A stretch of DNA of 64,000 nucleotides from JAFGJQ01 sp052034525. GTDB lineage: Bacteria > Planctomycetota > Phycisphaerae > UBA1845. A model generated the notes under the pieces. The model saw nothing but the letters and a program-made list of their open reading frames with translations. It ran no database searches and was not told the DNA's origin. A program made the translations under genes and the position numbers. The DNA lies in contig JBPOIK010000112.1 in the NCBI GenBank assembly GCA_052034525.1, positions 1-64,000 on the forward strand, given 5' to 3'. This document shows positions 54,870-62,916 of the stretch, piece by piece (position 1 is the first letter of the stretch; every line of letters begins with the position of its first letter).

Positions 54870-56735
54870 ATGGCAAGAGCGGCCGCATTCCCATCCAAAC
54901 CCGGCGAACCGTCCGCGCTCAAACCGTCTACCACCCGCGAAAGCCCTCGGGAGACGGTGGAATCCATCATCGTCGCTCTCATCCTGGCCTTCGTGTTCCG
55001 TGCCTTCGTCGTAGAGGCATTCGTCATCCCTACGGGGTCCATGGCTCCCACACTTTACGGAAAACACGGCACCGTGACGTGTGCCAACTGCGGCTGGGAG
55101 TACGCCTACGGCCTGTCGGAGGAAAGGGGAACGATCGGGCCCACCTCCACGTCCGACTGTCCGAACTGCGGATACCCAAACATCACCTCCCGGTTCTTTG
55201 ATGCCGGCAGCGTCGTGTCCATGGAGTCGGGAGACCGCATTCTCGTTCTGAAATGGCTGTTTGACGTCGGCGGGCCGCTGGGACCCCGACCCTGGCAGGT
55301 CGTGGTCTTCAAAAACCCGCGCGACGGAGAGGACAACTTCATCAAACGGCTGATCGGGCTGCCCGGCGAGGTCCTGGAGATCCTGGACGGGGACGTTTTC
55401 ACGGCGCCGGCGGACCGCTTGTCGGACGAGGCCCGGGATATTTTCGCGAAAGACCGGCGGTTCAAGCACTGTTGCCAGCGCTGGCTGGAGTTGCAGACGA
55501 ACCTGCGCCGCGCTGGAGGGTTCTCCTCGCCGGCCGCCATGCGGGGCTTCCAGACGGAGGCGGGCGACCTGCTGGCTGAAGCGGACCAGCTCGATGGCGA
55601 ACTGCGTGAGCTGCGCCCGCGCCTGCTGGACGAGCTCGCCGGATTGCTGCAGCCGGTACCGAAAACATCCGTCGCCCAGGAGGCCCTCTGGAATGTCGTG
55701 TATGACGCCGACTATCCGCCGCGCGTGTGCGACACCCGACGCGGAGGGCACCAGTGGCAGCCCGAAGGCGGCCGATCAGACCGCTGGAGACTGTTCGGAC
55801 GATGGTTCCAATTCCGCGGTGTCGGACAACCGCCCGAATCGCTGGAGTTGCATGGCCCCCTGATCGACAACTACACCGGCTACAACATTCCCGGCCCTCG
55901 ATTCAACGCCTCGACGACGCCGGAGGCCTACCGCGACGGGGCGGCCGTGGCGGATCTGCGGATTCGATGCGTCGTGACGCCGCATGACGGCGCCGGATAC
56001 GTCCGTTTCGCCCTTTCGAGGCGTGGTCGGTCGTTCTGGGCGACGCTGCGATCGGATGGTCGTGTCTTCCTGCATGGCGGTCGCAGCCCGCGATTTGAGG
56101 ACGCGACCTTGATCGCGGAAGATCAAACGCGCCCCTTGAAGCCCGATCGGCCTGTCGAAATCGCATTCGAGAATGTCGACTATCGATTGACGCTGCACAT
56201 CGACCAGCGAGAGGTTCTCTCTGAAACGTGGTTCGATTCCCCGGGAACGGGCCAGACCGAGCGGCCGGACCGACCTTATCTGATCACCCTGCGGGAAATA
56301 CGCACGCAGCCGGCGCCGCCGCCGGTGATGCCGCCGACAATCACAGCCGCGGATCTGGACGTGGACTTCGCGCACGTCGTCGTGGAGCATGACGTTTTCT
56401 ATACGTCCGCGCCCCTGTTGTCTGCCCCCTTTGATCGCTATAAGCTGGGCGGCTGGGGAACAACCGGGTTTCCCATACTGCTTCGGTCTGGTGAATACTA
56501 CGTACTGGGCGACAACAGCCCGCAGAGTGCGGACTCGCGGCTGTGGGACGTGGTCGGGTATCACCTGCGGCGTCGCGGAGAGGAGTATCAACTCGGCACC
56601 GTTCCGGAAGATCAGATGATCGGCCGGGCGTTTTTCGTATACTGGCCAAGCGGGCTGCGCACGGACCTTCTGCCGGGCCCGCTGCGCCAGGTCGGATGGA
56701 TTCCGAACGTTGGTCGAATGCGGTGGATCCGCTGA
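54870..56735 (+). CDS. lepB: Signal peptidase I with zinc ribbon and large insertion
   Basis: A 621-residue protein, two to three times the usual length. The membrane helix (ESIIVALILAFVFRAFVVEAF) leads to the catalytic serine S57 in PTGSMAPT; the lysine is K159 in FIKRLIGLPGE, and the last family motif YYVLGDNSPQSADSR lies near residue 548. Between serine and lysine is a zinc ribbon (C71, C74, C97, C100). About 350 residues separate the lysine box from the GDN box, including a beta-sandwich-like part (LELHGPLIDNYTGYNIPG). It should still cleave signal peptides; the inserts are extra. ATG 54870 is used; GTG 54858 is possible. Confidence 0.9.
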   Translation: MARAAAFPSKPGEPSALKPSTTRESPRETVESIIVALILAFVFRAFVVEAFVIPTGSMAPTLYGKHGTVTCANCGWEYAYGLSEERGTIGPTSTSDCPNCGYPNITSRFFDAGSVVSMESGDRILVLKWLFDVGGPLGPRPWQVVVFKNPRDGEDNFIKRLIGLPGEVLEILDGDVFTAPADRLSDEARDIFAKDRRFKHCCQRWLELQTNLRRAGGFSSPAAMRGFQTEAGDLLAEADQLDGELRELRPRLLDELAGLLQPVPKTSVAQEALWNVVYDADYPPRVCDTRRGGHQWQPEGGRSDRWRLFGRWFQFRGVGQPPESLELHGPLIDNYTGYNIPGPRFNASTTPEAYRDGAAVADLRIRCVVTPHDGAGYVRFALSRRGRSFWATLRSDGRVFLHGGRSPRFEDATLIAEDQTRPLKPDRPVEIAFENVDYRLTLHIDQREVLSETWFDSPGTGQTERPDRPYLITLREIRTQPAPPPVMPPTITAADLDVDFAHVVVEHDVFYTSAPLLSAPFDRYKLGGWGTTGFPILLRSGEYYVLGDNSPQSADSRLWDVVGYHLRRRGEEYQLGTVPEDQMIGRAFFVYWPSGLRTDLLPGPLRQVGWIPNVGRMRWIR

Positions 56736-56951
56736 GATACGGTCTGGAGTGCCGAGGCAGGCAGAGCCCGATGTGTCGGTCAATTATGAAGTTATCCACA
56801 AAGCGGACCGCGAGTTATCGGGCATATATCGGCGAGGAAACCTGGGCGACTGTTGCGTTTCCGAACACTCTGCGGGTGGCCGCAGAGAGCTCGGAATGAT
56901 CGGTTCGAAGGCACGTAAGTGCTTATGGTTTTGGCGGTAAACATCAAATCA

Positions 56952-56997
56952 CCCACGTTTGTGGCATTGTTGCGTCACGAAAAGTAGAAAACGTGGG
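56952..56997. promoter_or_regulatory. Inverted repeat upstream of the lptB promoter
   Basis: CCCACGTTT (56952-56960) and its exact reverse complement AAACGTGGG (56989-56997), separated by 28 bases, just upstream of a possible -35. It could be a regulator binding pair. There is no T tract for a terminator of the preceding gene. Confidence 0.4.
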
Positions 56998-57012
56998 ATA
57001 AATGGGTAGATT

Positions 57013-57041
57013 TTGAGTCTGCTTCTTGAATAGGGTAAATG
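57013..57041 (+). promoter_or_regulatory. Possible promoter of lptB
   Basis: TTGAGT (57013-57018) and TAAATG (57036-57041), spacer 17 bases, about 60 bases before the ATG at 57104. Confidence 0.45.
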
Positions 57042-57103
57042 CCCTCGGTTGTTAACAGATCATCCACCGCTTCGTGGGAGGCTCATTTGGAAGTGGGTTG
57101 CTG

Positions 57104-57865
57104 ATGGCATCGCGCGCTCTGTTGCAAGCTCGTGGTTTGGTCAAAAGATACGACGGCCGCGCCGTCGTAAACCGGTTGGGTTTTGACGTCTATCGTGGCG
57201 AAATCGTCGGTTTGCTCGGGCGGAACGGGGCCGGCAAGACCACCAGCTTTCGAATGGCCGTTGGCATGATCGATCCAGAGGAGGGGCAGATTGTCTTTGA
57301 CGGGCGGGATGTTACCCGTCTTCCCATGTACAAGCGGGCCCAGTTGGGGATGGGATATCTGTCTCAGGAGCCAAGCGTGTTTCAGAAGCTCACCGTCGAG
57401 CAGAATCTGCTGGCGATTCTGGAAACGATGCGTCATCTGACGCGGGCAGACCAGCGACGGGCGGCGGCGGACCTGATTGCGCAGTTCGGGCTGATCACCC
57501 AGGCCCAGCAGGAGGCCCGCACCCTGTCTGGGGGCGAGCGGCGCAAGCTGGAGATCGCTCGGGCCCTGATCAGCAATCCGAAACTCATTTTCCTGGATGA
57601 GCCGTTCAGCGGTGTGGATCCCATTGCGGTTCAGGGACTTCAGCGGGAGATCGCCAATCTCAAGAACCGCGGCATCGCCATCCTGCTGACAGATCACAAT
57701 GTTCGGGAAACACTGACGGTCACAGACCGCAGTTACATCATCGACCAGGGGCGTCATCTTGCCAGCGGGACTCCCCGAGAGTTGATCAACAACCCGCTGG
57801 TGCGGGAAACCTACCTGGGCAGCACCTTCGAGGGAAACGAATTCGGAACACCCCGAGCCAACTGA
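57104..57865 (+). CDS. lptB: LPS export ABC transporter ATP-binding protein LptB
   Basis: A 253-residue ATPase. Walker A GRNGAGKTT, Q-loop SQEPSVFQKLT, signature LSGGERRKLEIARAL, Walker B LIFLDEPFSGVDP and H-loop LTDHNVRET are all standard. The stretch FDGRDVTRLPMYKRAQLGMGYL is typical for LptB. It would power LPS or lipid transport to the outer membrane. The following galactokinase-like gene starts within its stop codon. ATG 57104 is taken; GTG 57074 lies upstream. Confidence 0.93.
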   Translation: MASRALLQARGLVKRYDGRAVVNRLGFDVYRGEIVGLLGRNGAGKTTSFRMAVGMIDPEEGQIVFDGRDVTRLPMYKRAQLGMGYLSQEPSVFQKLTVEQNLLAILETMRHLTRADQRRAAADLIAQFGLITQAQQEARTLSGGERRKLEIARALISNPKLIFLDEPFSGVDPIAVQGLQREIANLKNRGIAILLTDHNVRETLTVTDRSYIIDQGRHLASGTPRELINNPLVRETYLGSTFEGNEFGTPRAN

Positions 57866-59028
57866 TCGACCGCGCCACGACCGAGTATCGCGCGAGGTTC
57901 CACGGATCGCCCGCGGTCGCCGGCGTTGCGCCGGGTCGGGTGGAAATCCTGGGGAATCATACGGATTACAATGGGGGCGCTGTGCTGACGGCCGCGATCG
58001 ATCGTTATGTCGTGGCGGTGGGGCGGCCCCGGCCCGATCCCCTGGTCCGCATCTGGTCATGCAACCTGGAGGCGGCCGGCGAGTTTTCCATAGCCCATTT
58101 GTGTCCGGACGATCGCCCGGATTGGACCAGCTACGTCAAGGCCGTCTTTGCGATGCTTGCACAGGCCGACGTCACGGTAGGCGGGATGGATCTGGTGATC
58201 GCCAGCGACGTTCCGGCCGGGGCCGGCCTGAGCAGCTCGGCGGCGCTGGAGGCATCGGTGGCTCGGGCCGTGCTTCAGGCGTATCCGGCCTTCATCGAGC
58301 CGCTGGCCCTGGCCCGCCTGCTTCAGCGCGGCGAGAACGAGTGGGCGAAGGTCCGGTGCGGGCTGCTCGATCAGTTTTCCACCATTCACGGACGTGCAGA
58401 CCGGGTGCTCTACCTGGATTGCGCGTCGGGGGCGCACGAGACTCTGTCTTTGGGTTCGCCGGCACCGGCCATTGTCGTGGTGGATTCGCGGGTCTCCCGT
58501 CAACTGGGCCACAACGCGCCGTACAACACGCGACGCCGCGAGTGTGAGCAAGCCAAAGCCGCGCTGGAACGGCAGCTTGGACGTTCTTTGGCCGGCCTGT
58601 GCGAGGCCTCACTGGATGAACTGGAGCGGGCCGCCCCGGGAATTCCCGAACCGCCTCTGTCGCGGGCTCGCCACGTTATCGGGGAGCACGCGCGCGTGCT
58701 GGCGGCCAGGGCGGCGCTGACCGCAGGCGATATTGATCGTTTCGGCCGATTGATGGAGCAGTCTCACCAGAGCTCGCAGCGCTTCTTCGAAAACAGTTGC
58801 GATGCGCTGGATCGGCTGTGTGGTCTGGCGATGCAGCAGCAGGGGTACATCGGCGGGCGCTTGTGTGGCGCGGGCTGGGGCGGCTGCACCGTGAACCTGG
58901 TGTCGGCGAGCAGGGTGAATGACTTCGTCAGAGGGATGGAGCAGGCAGTGGCAGGCTGGCCGGCCCCCACGCCCGTGGTGCATGTCTGTTACGCCTCCGA
59001 CGGGGCGACGGGGCAGGTTCTCGGCTGA
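57862..59028 (+). CDS. galK: Galactokinase-like GHMP kinase
   Basis: A GHMP kinase of about 388 residues: APGRVEILGNHTDYNGG near the N-terminus, the GHMP loop PAGAGLSSSAALEASVA, the catalytic aspartate in VRCGLLDQFSTIHG and the C-terminal GGRLCGAGWGGCTV. In galactokinases the first motif reads GEHTDYN; here the glutamate is asparagine, so the sugar is uncertain. The only ATG/GTG/TTG start, GTG 57940, would cut off the conserved GRV. The frame upstream is open to a CTG at 57862 that overlaps the lptB stop (CTGA), which I propose as the start. Confidence 0.85.
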   Translation: MIDRATTEYRARFHGSPAVAGVAPGRVEILGNHTDYNGGAVLTAAIDRYVVAVGRPRPDPLVRIWSCNLEAAGEFSIAHLCPDDRPDWTSYVKAVFAMLAQADVTVGGMDLVIASDVPAGAGLSSSAALEASVARAVLQAYPAFIEPLALARLLQRGENEWAKVRCGLLDQFSTIHGRADRVLYLDCASGAHETLSLGSPAPAIVVVDSRVSRQLGHNAPYNTRRRECEQAKAALERQLGRSLAGLCEASLDELERAAPGIPEPPLSRARHVIGEHARVLAARAALTAGDIDRFGRLMEQSHQSSQRFFENSCDALDRLCGLAMQQQGYIGGRLCGAGWGGCTVNLVSASRVNDFVRGMEQAVAGWPAPTPVVHVCYASDGATGQVLG

Positions 59029-59164
59029 CTCGGAATCCGGCCGGACCGTTCGCAGACCATACAAAGAGTCCGCCACTCGCGTTCCGTCGGGACAACCGAC
59101 CGGAAACGAAGCGTTCGTCGCGCGTGTGTGGGCATATTCGCTCGTCCGGGGGACGGCGACGGAA

Positions 59165-59755
59165 TCATCCTCCAGCCTTCTGGAAGTTCATGGCGGCGAA
59201 ATCCCAGTTCAGCAGGTGGTCGATCACCGTCTCCACGTATTTCGGACGAGCGTTGCGGAAGTCAATGTAGTACGCGTGCTCCCAGACGTCGATCGTCAGC
59301 AGGGCCGTCTGGCCGTGCCGCATGGGCAGATCGGCGTTCGCCGTTTTGACGACCTTGAGCCGGCCGCCCTGCGCCACCAGCCATGCCCAGCCGGAGCCGA
59401 ATTGCGTGGCCGCCGCGTCCGCCAGGGCCTCGCGAAAGGCCTGGAACGATCCGAAATCCCGCTGGATCGCGTCCGCCAGTGGGCCGCCGGGTTGGCCGCC
59501 GCCGCCGGGCTTGAGACAGTTCCAGTAGAACGTGTGGTTCCACACCTGGGCGGCGTTGTTGAATACGGAGCCCTCGGCGCTGAGGATGATTTCCTCCAGG
59601 GATTTGCTTTCTTCGGGTTTGCCGGCGATCAGCTTGTTGAGGTTCGTCACATAAGCGTTGTGGTGCTTGCCGTGGTGGAATTCCAGCGTCTCAGCACTGA
59701 TGTGCGGCTCCAGGGCATTCCGAGCGTATGGCAGATCAGGTAGCGTGATGGACAT
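59165..59755 (-). CDS. sodB: Superoxide dismutase, Fe type
   Basis: A 196-residue enzyme. Metal ligands H27 (EFHHGKHH), H74 (VWNHTFYW), D156 and H160 (DVWEHAYYID) are intact. The segment NNAAQVWNHTFYWNCLKP with Q70 is typical of iron-type enzymes, and the second-sphere Gln of Mn forms is less evident. There is no signal peptide, so it is cytoplasmic. It stands alone on the minus strand. Confidence 0.94.
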   Translation of the reverse strand: MSITLPDLPYARNALEPHISAETLEFHHGKHHNAYVTNLNKLIAGKPEESKSLEEIILSAEGSVFNNAAQVWNHTFYWNCLKPGGGGQPGGPLADAIQRDFGSFQAFREALADAAATQFGSGWAWLVAQGGRLKVVKTANADLPMRHGQTALLTIDVWEHAYYIDFRNARPKYVETVIDHLLNWDFAAMNFQKAGG

Positions 59756-60020
59756 GAGGCTCTCCTCATTGGTGTGATGTTGAACCGAACCAGCCGTGCG
59801 GAATACTGTACGGACCGGAATCCCGGTTGTCGAGAGGTGCTGCCTTGCCCACTCGGGGCCGTCCGGTCGTTGCAGGATGCGGCGGCCGCGTTACGGGAGG
59901 GCGTGCGCGCCCATCGCAGCACACGGCAGCCAGGAGCACCGTTGCCGGCAGTCCGCACTTTGTCCTCCGCATTACCGCTGCATCCGGGGGCCACGGCCTG
60001 GCGCTTTCTTCCCGATTGCC

Positions 60021-62678
60021 CTATCGTGGCGGCTCCTCCTCACCCGCGTCGTCGGTTTGCTCGTCCGGCTCATGATCTACGGTGGGTTCGTCCGTCCGTA
60101 CGAAAGGCAATTCGACCGTTTCCTCCGGCTGGGCAGACGGGGGCGAGGGCTCGTCCCGTCGAAGCATGGTGTCCATCGGCGGCAAATCGTCCGTTGATCT
60201 GACCGTGCTGTAAGAGCTTCGCCAGGCCGGTTTCGGCTCATCTGCTGGAGCGGGCTGCGGCGAAGGGGGAGGCTCATCCGCAGGCAGAACCTCAGGCTCG
60301 ACCGCCGGCTCGGATTCCGACATCTCCGCCGGTTCGCTCGGCGGTTCCACCGGCGCCTCCGGTTCGTTTGGCTCCGGCGCCGCCGACTCACTTGGTTCAG
60401 CCGGTTCCGGCTCCGACAGCGGAATCGGTGCGCTCACCGGTTCGTTCGACCACGGTCGGTCCTGTGGTTCCGGCGGTGCCGGTGGCTCCGGCTCGGGCGG
60501 TGCTGGTGGTTCCGGTTCGGGCGGTGCCGGCTCCGGCGGCGGTTCGTCCAATCGGTCCGAGGGCGAGCGCCATTCGTACGTCTCCTCCGGCGGCGCGTCG
60601 GGGGAGAAACCTTTGTCGCCGACTTCGATCGGTTCGTGCGGCTCCTGCGGGCCGGGTGGCACCTCCGCCGCCGGCATTCGATCGGGCGGTCCGCGCCTGG
60701 CCGCGGCAACCAGCAGCCAGATGGATAACAAAGCGAACGGAACCAGTGGCAGAAGATTGAACCAGAACAGGTTCGTATATCTGACGTGATGCTCATCCTC
60801 TGGCCGCACCATGGAAACGGCCGCGGACGCCGTGTCCGCCCGATCGCCCAGGCCGTACGTTGCGTCAAAACCCAGCTTGTCCGCCAGCCAGGGCTGGAAA
60901 TGTCCGGCCATCACCGGTCTGGGCACCTCATCAAAAGGGGTTCTGTACGTCGGATCGTGCCAGGCCCATGCCACAAGCCCTCCGACGGCCGCCAGCACGA
61001 CACTCGTCAGCGCGTATCCGCCGACCAGCCCGGAGGCGGACAACACGCCCCGCGTCTCCGCGTCCGTGACGGGCTTTCGCCATCGGTCCACCGCGGCCCG
61101 GATCAGGCCGCCGACCATCACCGGCGTCGAGATCGACAATGGCAGATACAATCCTACCCCGAAGGCCAGCGACGGCACTCCGAGCAACTCCATGACCAGG
61201 GCCGCCATCGCGCCGATCAGTATCAGTTCCCACGGCAATTGTCCGGCGAAGGCATCGTCCAGCACGCGTTTGATCAATTTTGCCTCGAAGGCCGGCAGCG
61301 GATCCGGCGTTGCGTCCGTCTGCACGAATCCCCGCGTCCGATTCAGCATCAGAATCACCGCGGCAATCGCCACGGCCGAGACCAGCACGCCCAGCATCTG
61401 GCCGATCTGCTGCTTGCAGGGCGTCGCCCGCAGCAGGAAACCCGTCTTGAGATCCTGCGACAGGTCGCCCGCCTGGCAGATGGCGATGGTCACCAGGGTC
61501 CCGACCAGCATGGCCGTCAGCTTCGCCTGCGCGGGATCCGCGTTGCGGCCTCGCGCGAACAGCAGCACCGTTGCAATGACGACCGCGACGGCCAGCGGCG
61601 CTACCGGGCTCCAGGATCCGCCCACGAGGCCCACCAGCCGCGCCGCCACCGCCGCGAACACGAAAGCCCCCAGCAGCACGCACACGGCGCCCACCGTCGA
61701 AAGCCCCAGGACGGAGAAGTGGATCATCACGTAGCCCAGTCCGCCCAGCAGCAGCAGCACCAGCGGCATCGGCAGGTCGCGGTGTGCGGGTTCCACGTTG
61801 CGCCGCGCGAACGTATCCGCGAGTGCCCGGCCGCCGGACGCCAGCACGGTCGGCAGCGTCCGAACCAGAGCCAGCAGGCCGGCGAACACGACGGCGCCCA
61901 GACCGATGTACTGAAGATAGCTTGTGCCGAGATCGTCCGGCCTCATGTCGCGCACGAGCCGCGCGGCCTCCGGTCGAATCGGCTGCAACGCGTGGTCGCC
62001 ACACAATCCGATCAGCGGCAGAATCATGAACCAGCCCAGCACCCCGCCCGCGAAGAGGATCACCGCGATCCGCGGTCCGAGCAGGTACCCCACCCCCAGC
62101 AACGCGGGGGAAGCGTTCAGGGAAGCGCTGGTCCGGACCGACGGAATGTCCAGGATGGCCTTCTCCCGCCAGAACCCCAGTCCCTGCAGCAGCGAGTACA
62201 CCCCGCCCACGATAAGCCCGACGAACACCGGCCGCGCGGCGGGCCCGCCCGCGTCGCCGGCCTGCAGGATCTTGGCGCACGCCACACCCTCCGGGAACGG
62301 CAGACGCCGCTCCTCCCGCTCGATAAGCGTGCGACGCATGGGAACCAGAAACAGAATGCCCAGCAGCCCCCCCAGAGCGGCCCAGATCACCAGCTTGAGC
62401 AGGTTCGGCTCACAACCCGTCAACAGAAGGGCCGGAACCGCCAGGATCATGGCTTTGCTCAGCGATTCTCCGGATGACGCGATGGTCTGAACGATGTTGC
62501 TTTCCAGGAGCGTGCCGCGCTTCCGGAGACCGCGCAGCACCGCCGTCGAGATCAGCGCTGCGGGAATGGACGCCGCCATGACCAGGCCGAGCTTCAGCCC
62601 GACGTAGGCCCCGGCCGCGCCGAAGAGGATTGCCAGCAACAGACCGATCAGAACCGCCAGAGGTGAAAGCTCGCGCAT
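60021..62678 (-). CDS. OPT-family transporter with long Pro/Glu-rich tail
   Basis: An 885-residue protein. The first 650 residues form about 14 membrane helices with the OPT signatures NIVQTIASSGESLSKAM and RRTLIEREERRLPFPEGVACAKIL. OPT proteins move oligopeptides or metal chelates inward with protons. The final 230 residues are soluble and very rich in Pro, Glu and Ala (repeats such as PEPEPPAPPEPEPPAP), with acidic charge and no fold signature. ATG 62678 directly starts the family N-terminus; longer frames upstream are not supported. Confidence 0.9.
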   Translation of the reverse strand: MRELSPLAVLIGLLLAILFGAAGAYVGLKLGLVMAASIPAALISTAVLRGLRKRGTLLESNIVQTIASSGESLSKAMILAVPALLLTGCEPNLLKLVIWAALGGLLGILFLVPMRRTLIEREERRLPFPEGVACAKILQAGDAGGPAARPVFVGLIVGGVYSLLQGLGFWREKAILDIPSVRTSASLNASPALLGVGYLLGPRIAVILFAGGVLGWFMILPLIGLCGDHALQPIRPEAARLVRDMRPDDLGTSYLQYIGLGAVVFAGLLALVRTLPTVLASGGRALADTFARRNVEPAHRDLPMPLVLLLLGGLGYVMIHFSVLGLSTVGAVCVLLGAFVFAAVAARLVGLVGGSWSPVAPLAVAVVIATVLLFARGRNADPAQAKLTAMLVGTLVTIAICQAGDLSQDLKTGFLLRATPCKQQIGQMLGVLVSAVAIAAVILMLNRTRGFVQTDATPDPLPAFEAKLIKRVLDDAFAGQLPWELILIGAMAALVMELLGVPSLAFGVGLYLPLSISTPVMVGGLIRAAVDRWRKPVTDAETRGVLSASGLVGGYALTSVVLAAVGGLVAWAWHDPTYRTPFDEVPRPVMAGHFQPWLADKLGFDATYGLGDRADTASAAVSMVRPEDEHHVRYTNLFWFNLLPLVPFALLSIWLLVAAARRGPPDRMPAAEVPPGPQEPHEPIEVGDKGFSPDAPPEETYEWRSPSDRLDEPPPEPAPPEPEPPAPPEPEPPAPPEPQDRPWSNEPVSAPIPLSEPEPAEPSESAAPEPNEPEAPVEPPSEPAEMSESEPAVEPEVLPADEPPPSPQPAPADEPKPAWRSSYSTVRSTDDLPPMDTMLRRDEPSPPSAQPEETVELPFVRTDEPTVDHEPDEQTDDAGEEEPPR

Positions 62679-62916
62679 GCCGCATGACTCCTGCCGGATC
62701 GGCGGGCGACCTCCGTGCCGCCGCCATGCGAATCTTTCGCCGGGTCGGGCACGCCCACTATATCTTCTGATTCGGATCGGGCAAACCGGGTGTCTGCCGC
62801 CGTCGGGCCGACCCGCCTTGACTTCTACACGAACCCACACGTACAGTTGCCCTCGGATCTGGCCGGCGGACAAAATCACGGCGGGCGATGGACCCGCCGT
62901 CGAGGTGTGGATATTC

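Noticed and set aside
56960..56975. Sigma-54-like promoter (TGGCA followed by TTGC)
   Set aside because: The distance between GG and GC is about 9 bases instead of the required 12.
57940..57942. GTG start for the galactokinase-like gene
   Set aside because: It would delete the conserved APGR segment needed for the first sugar-binding motif; the frame is open further upstream.
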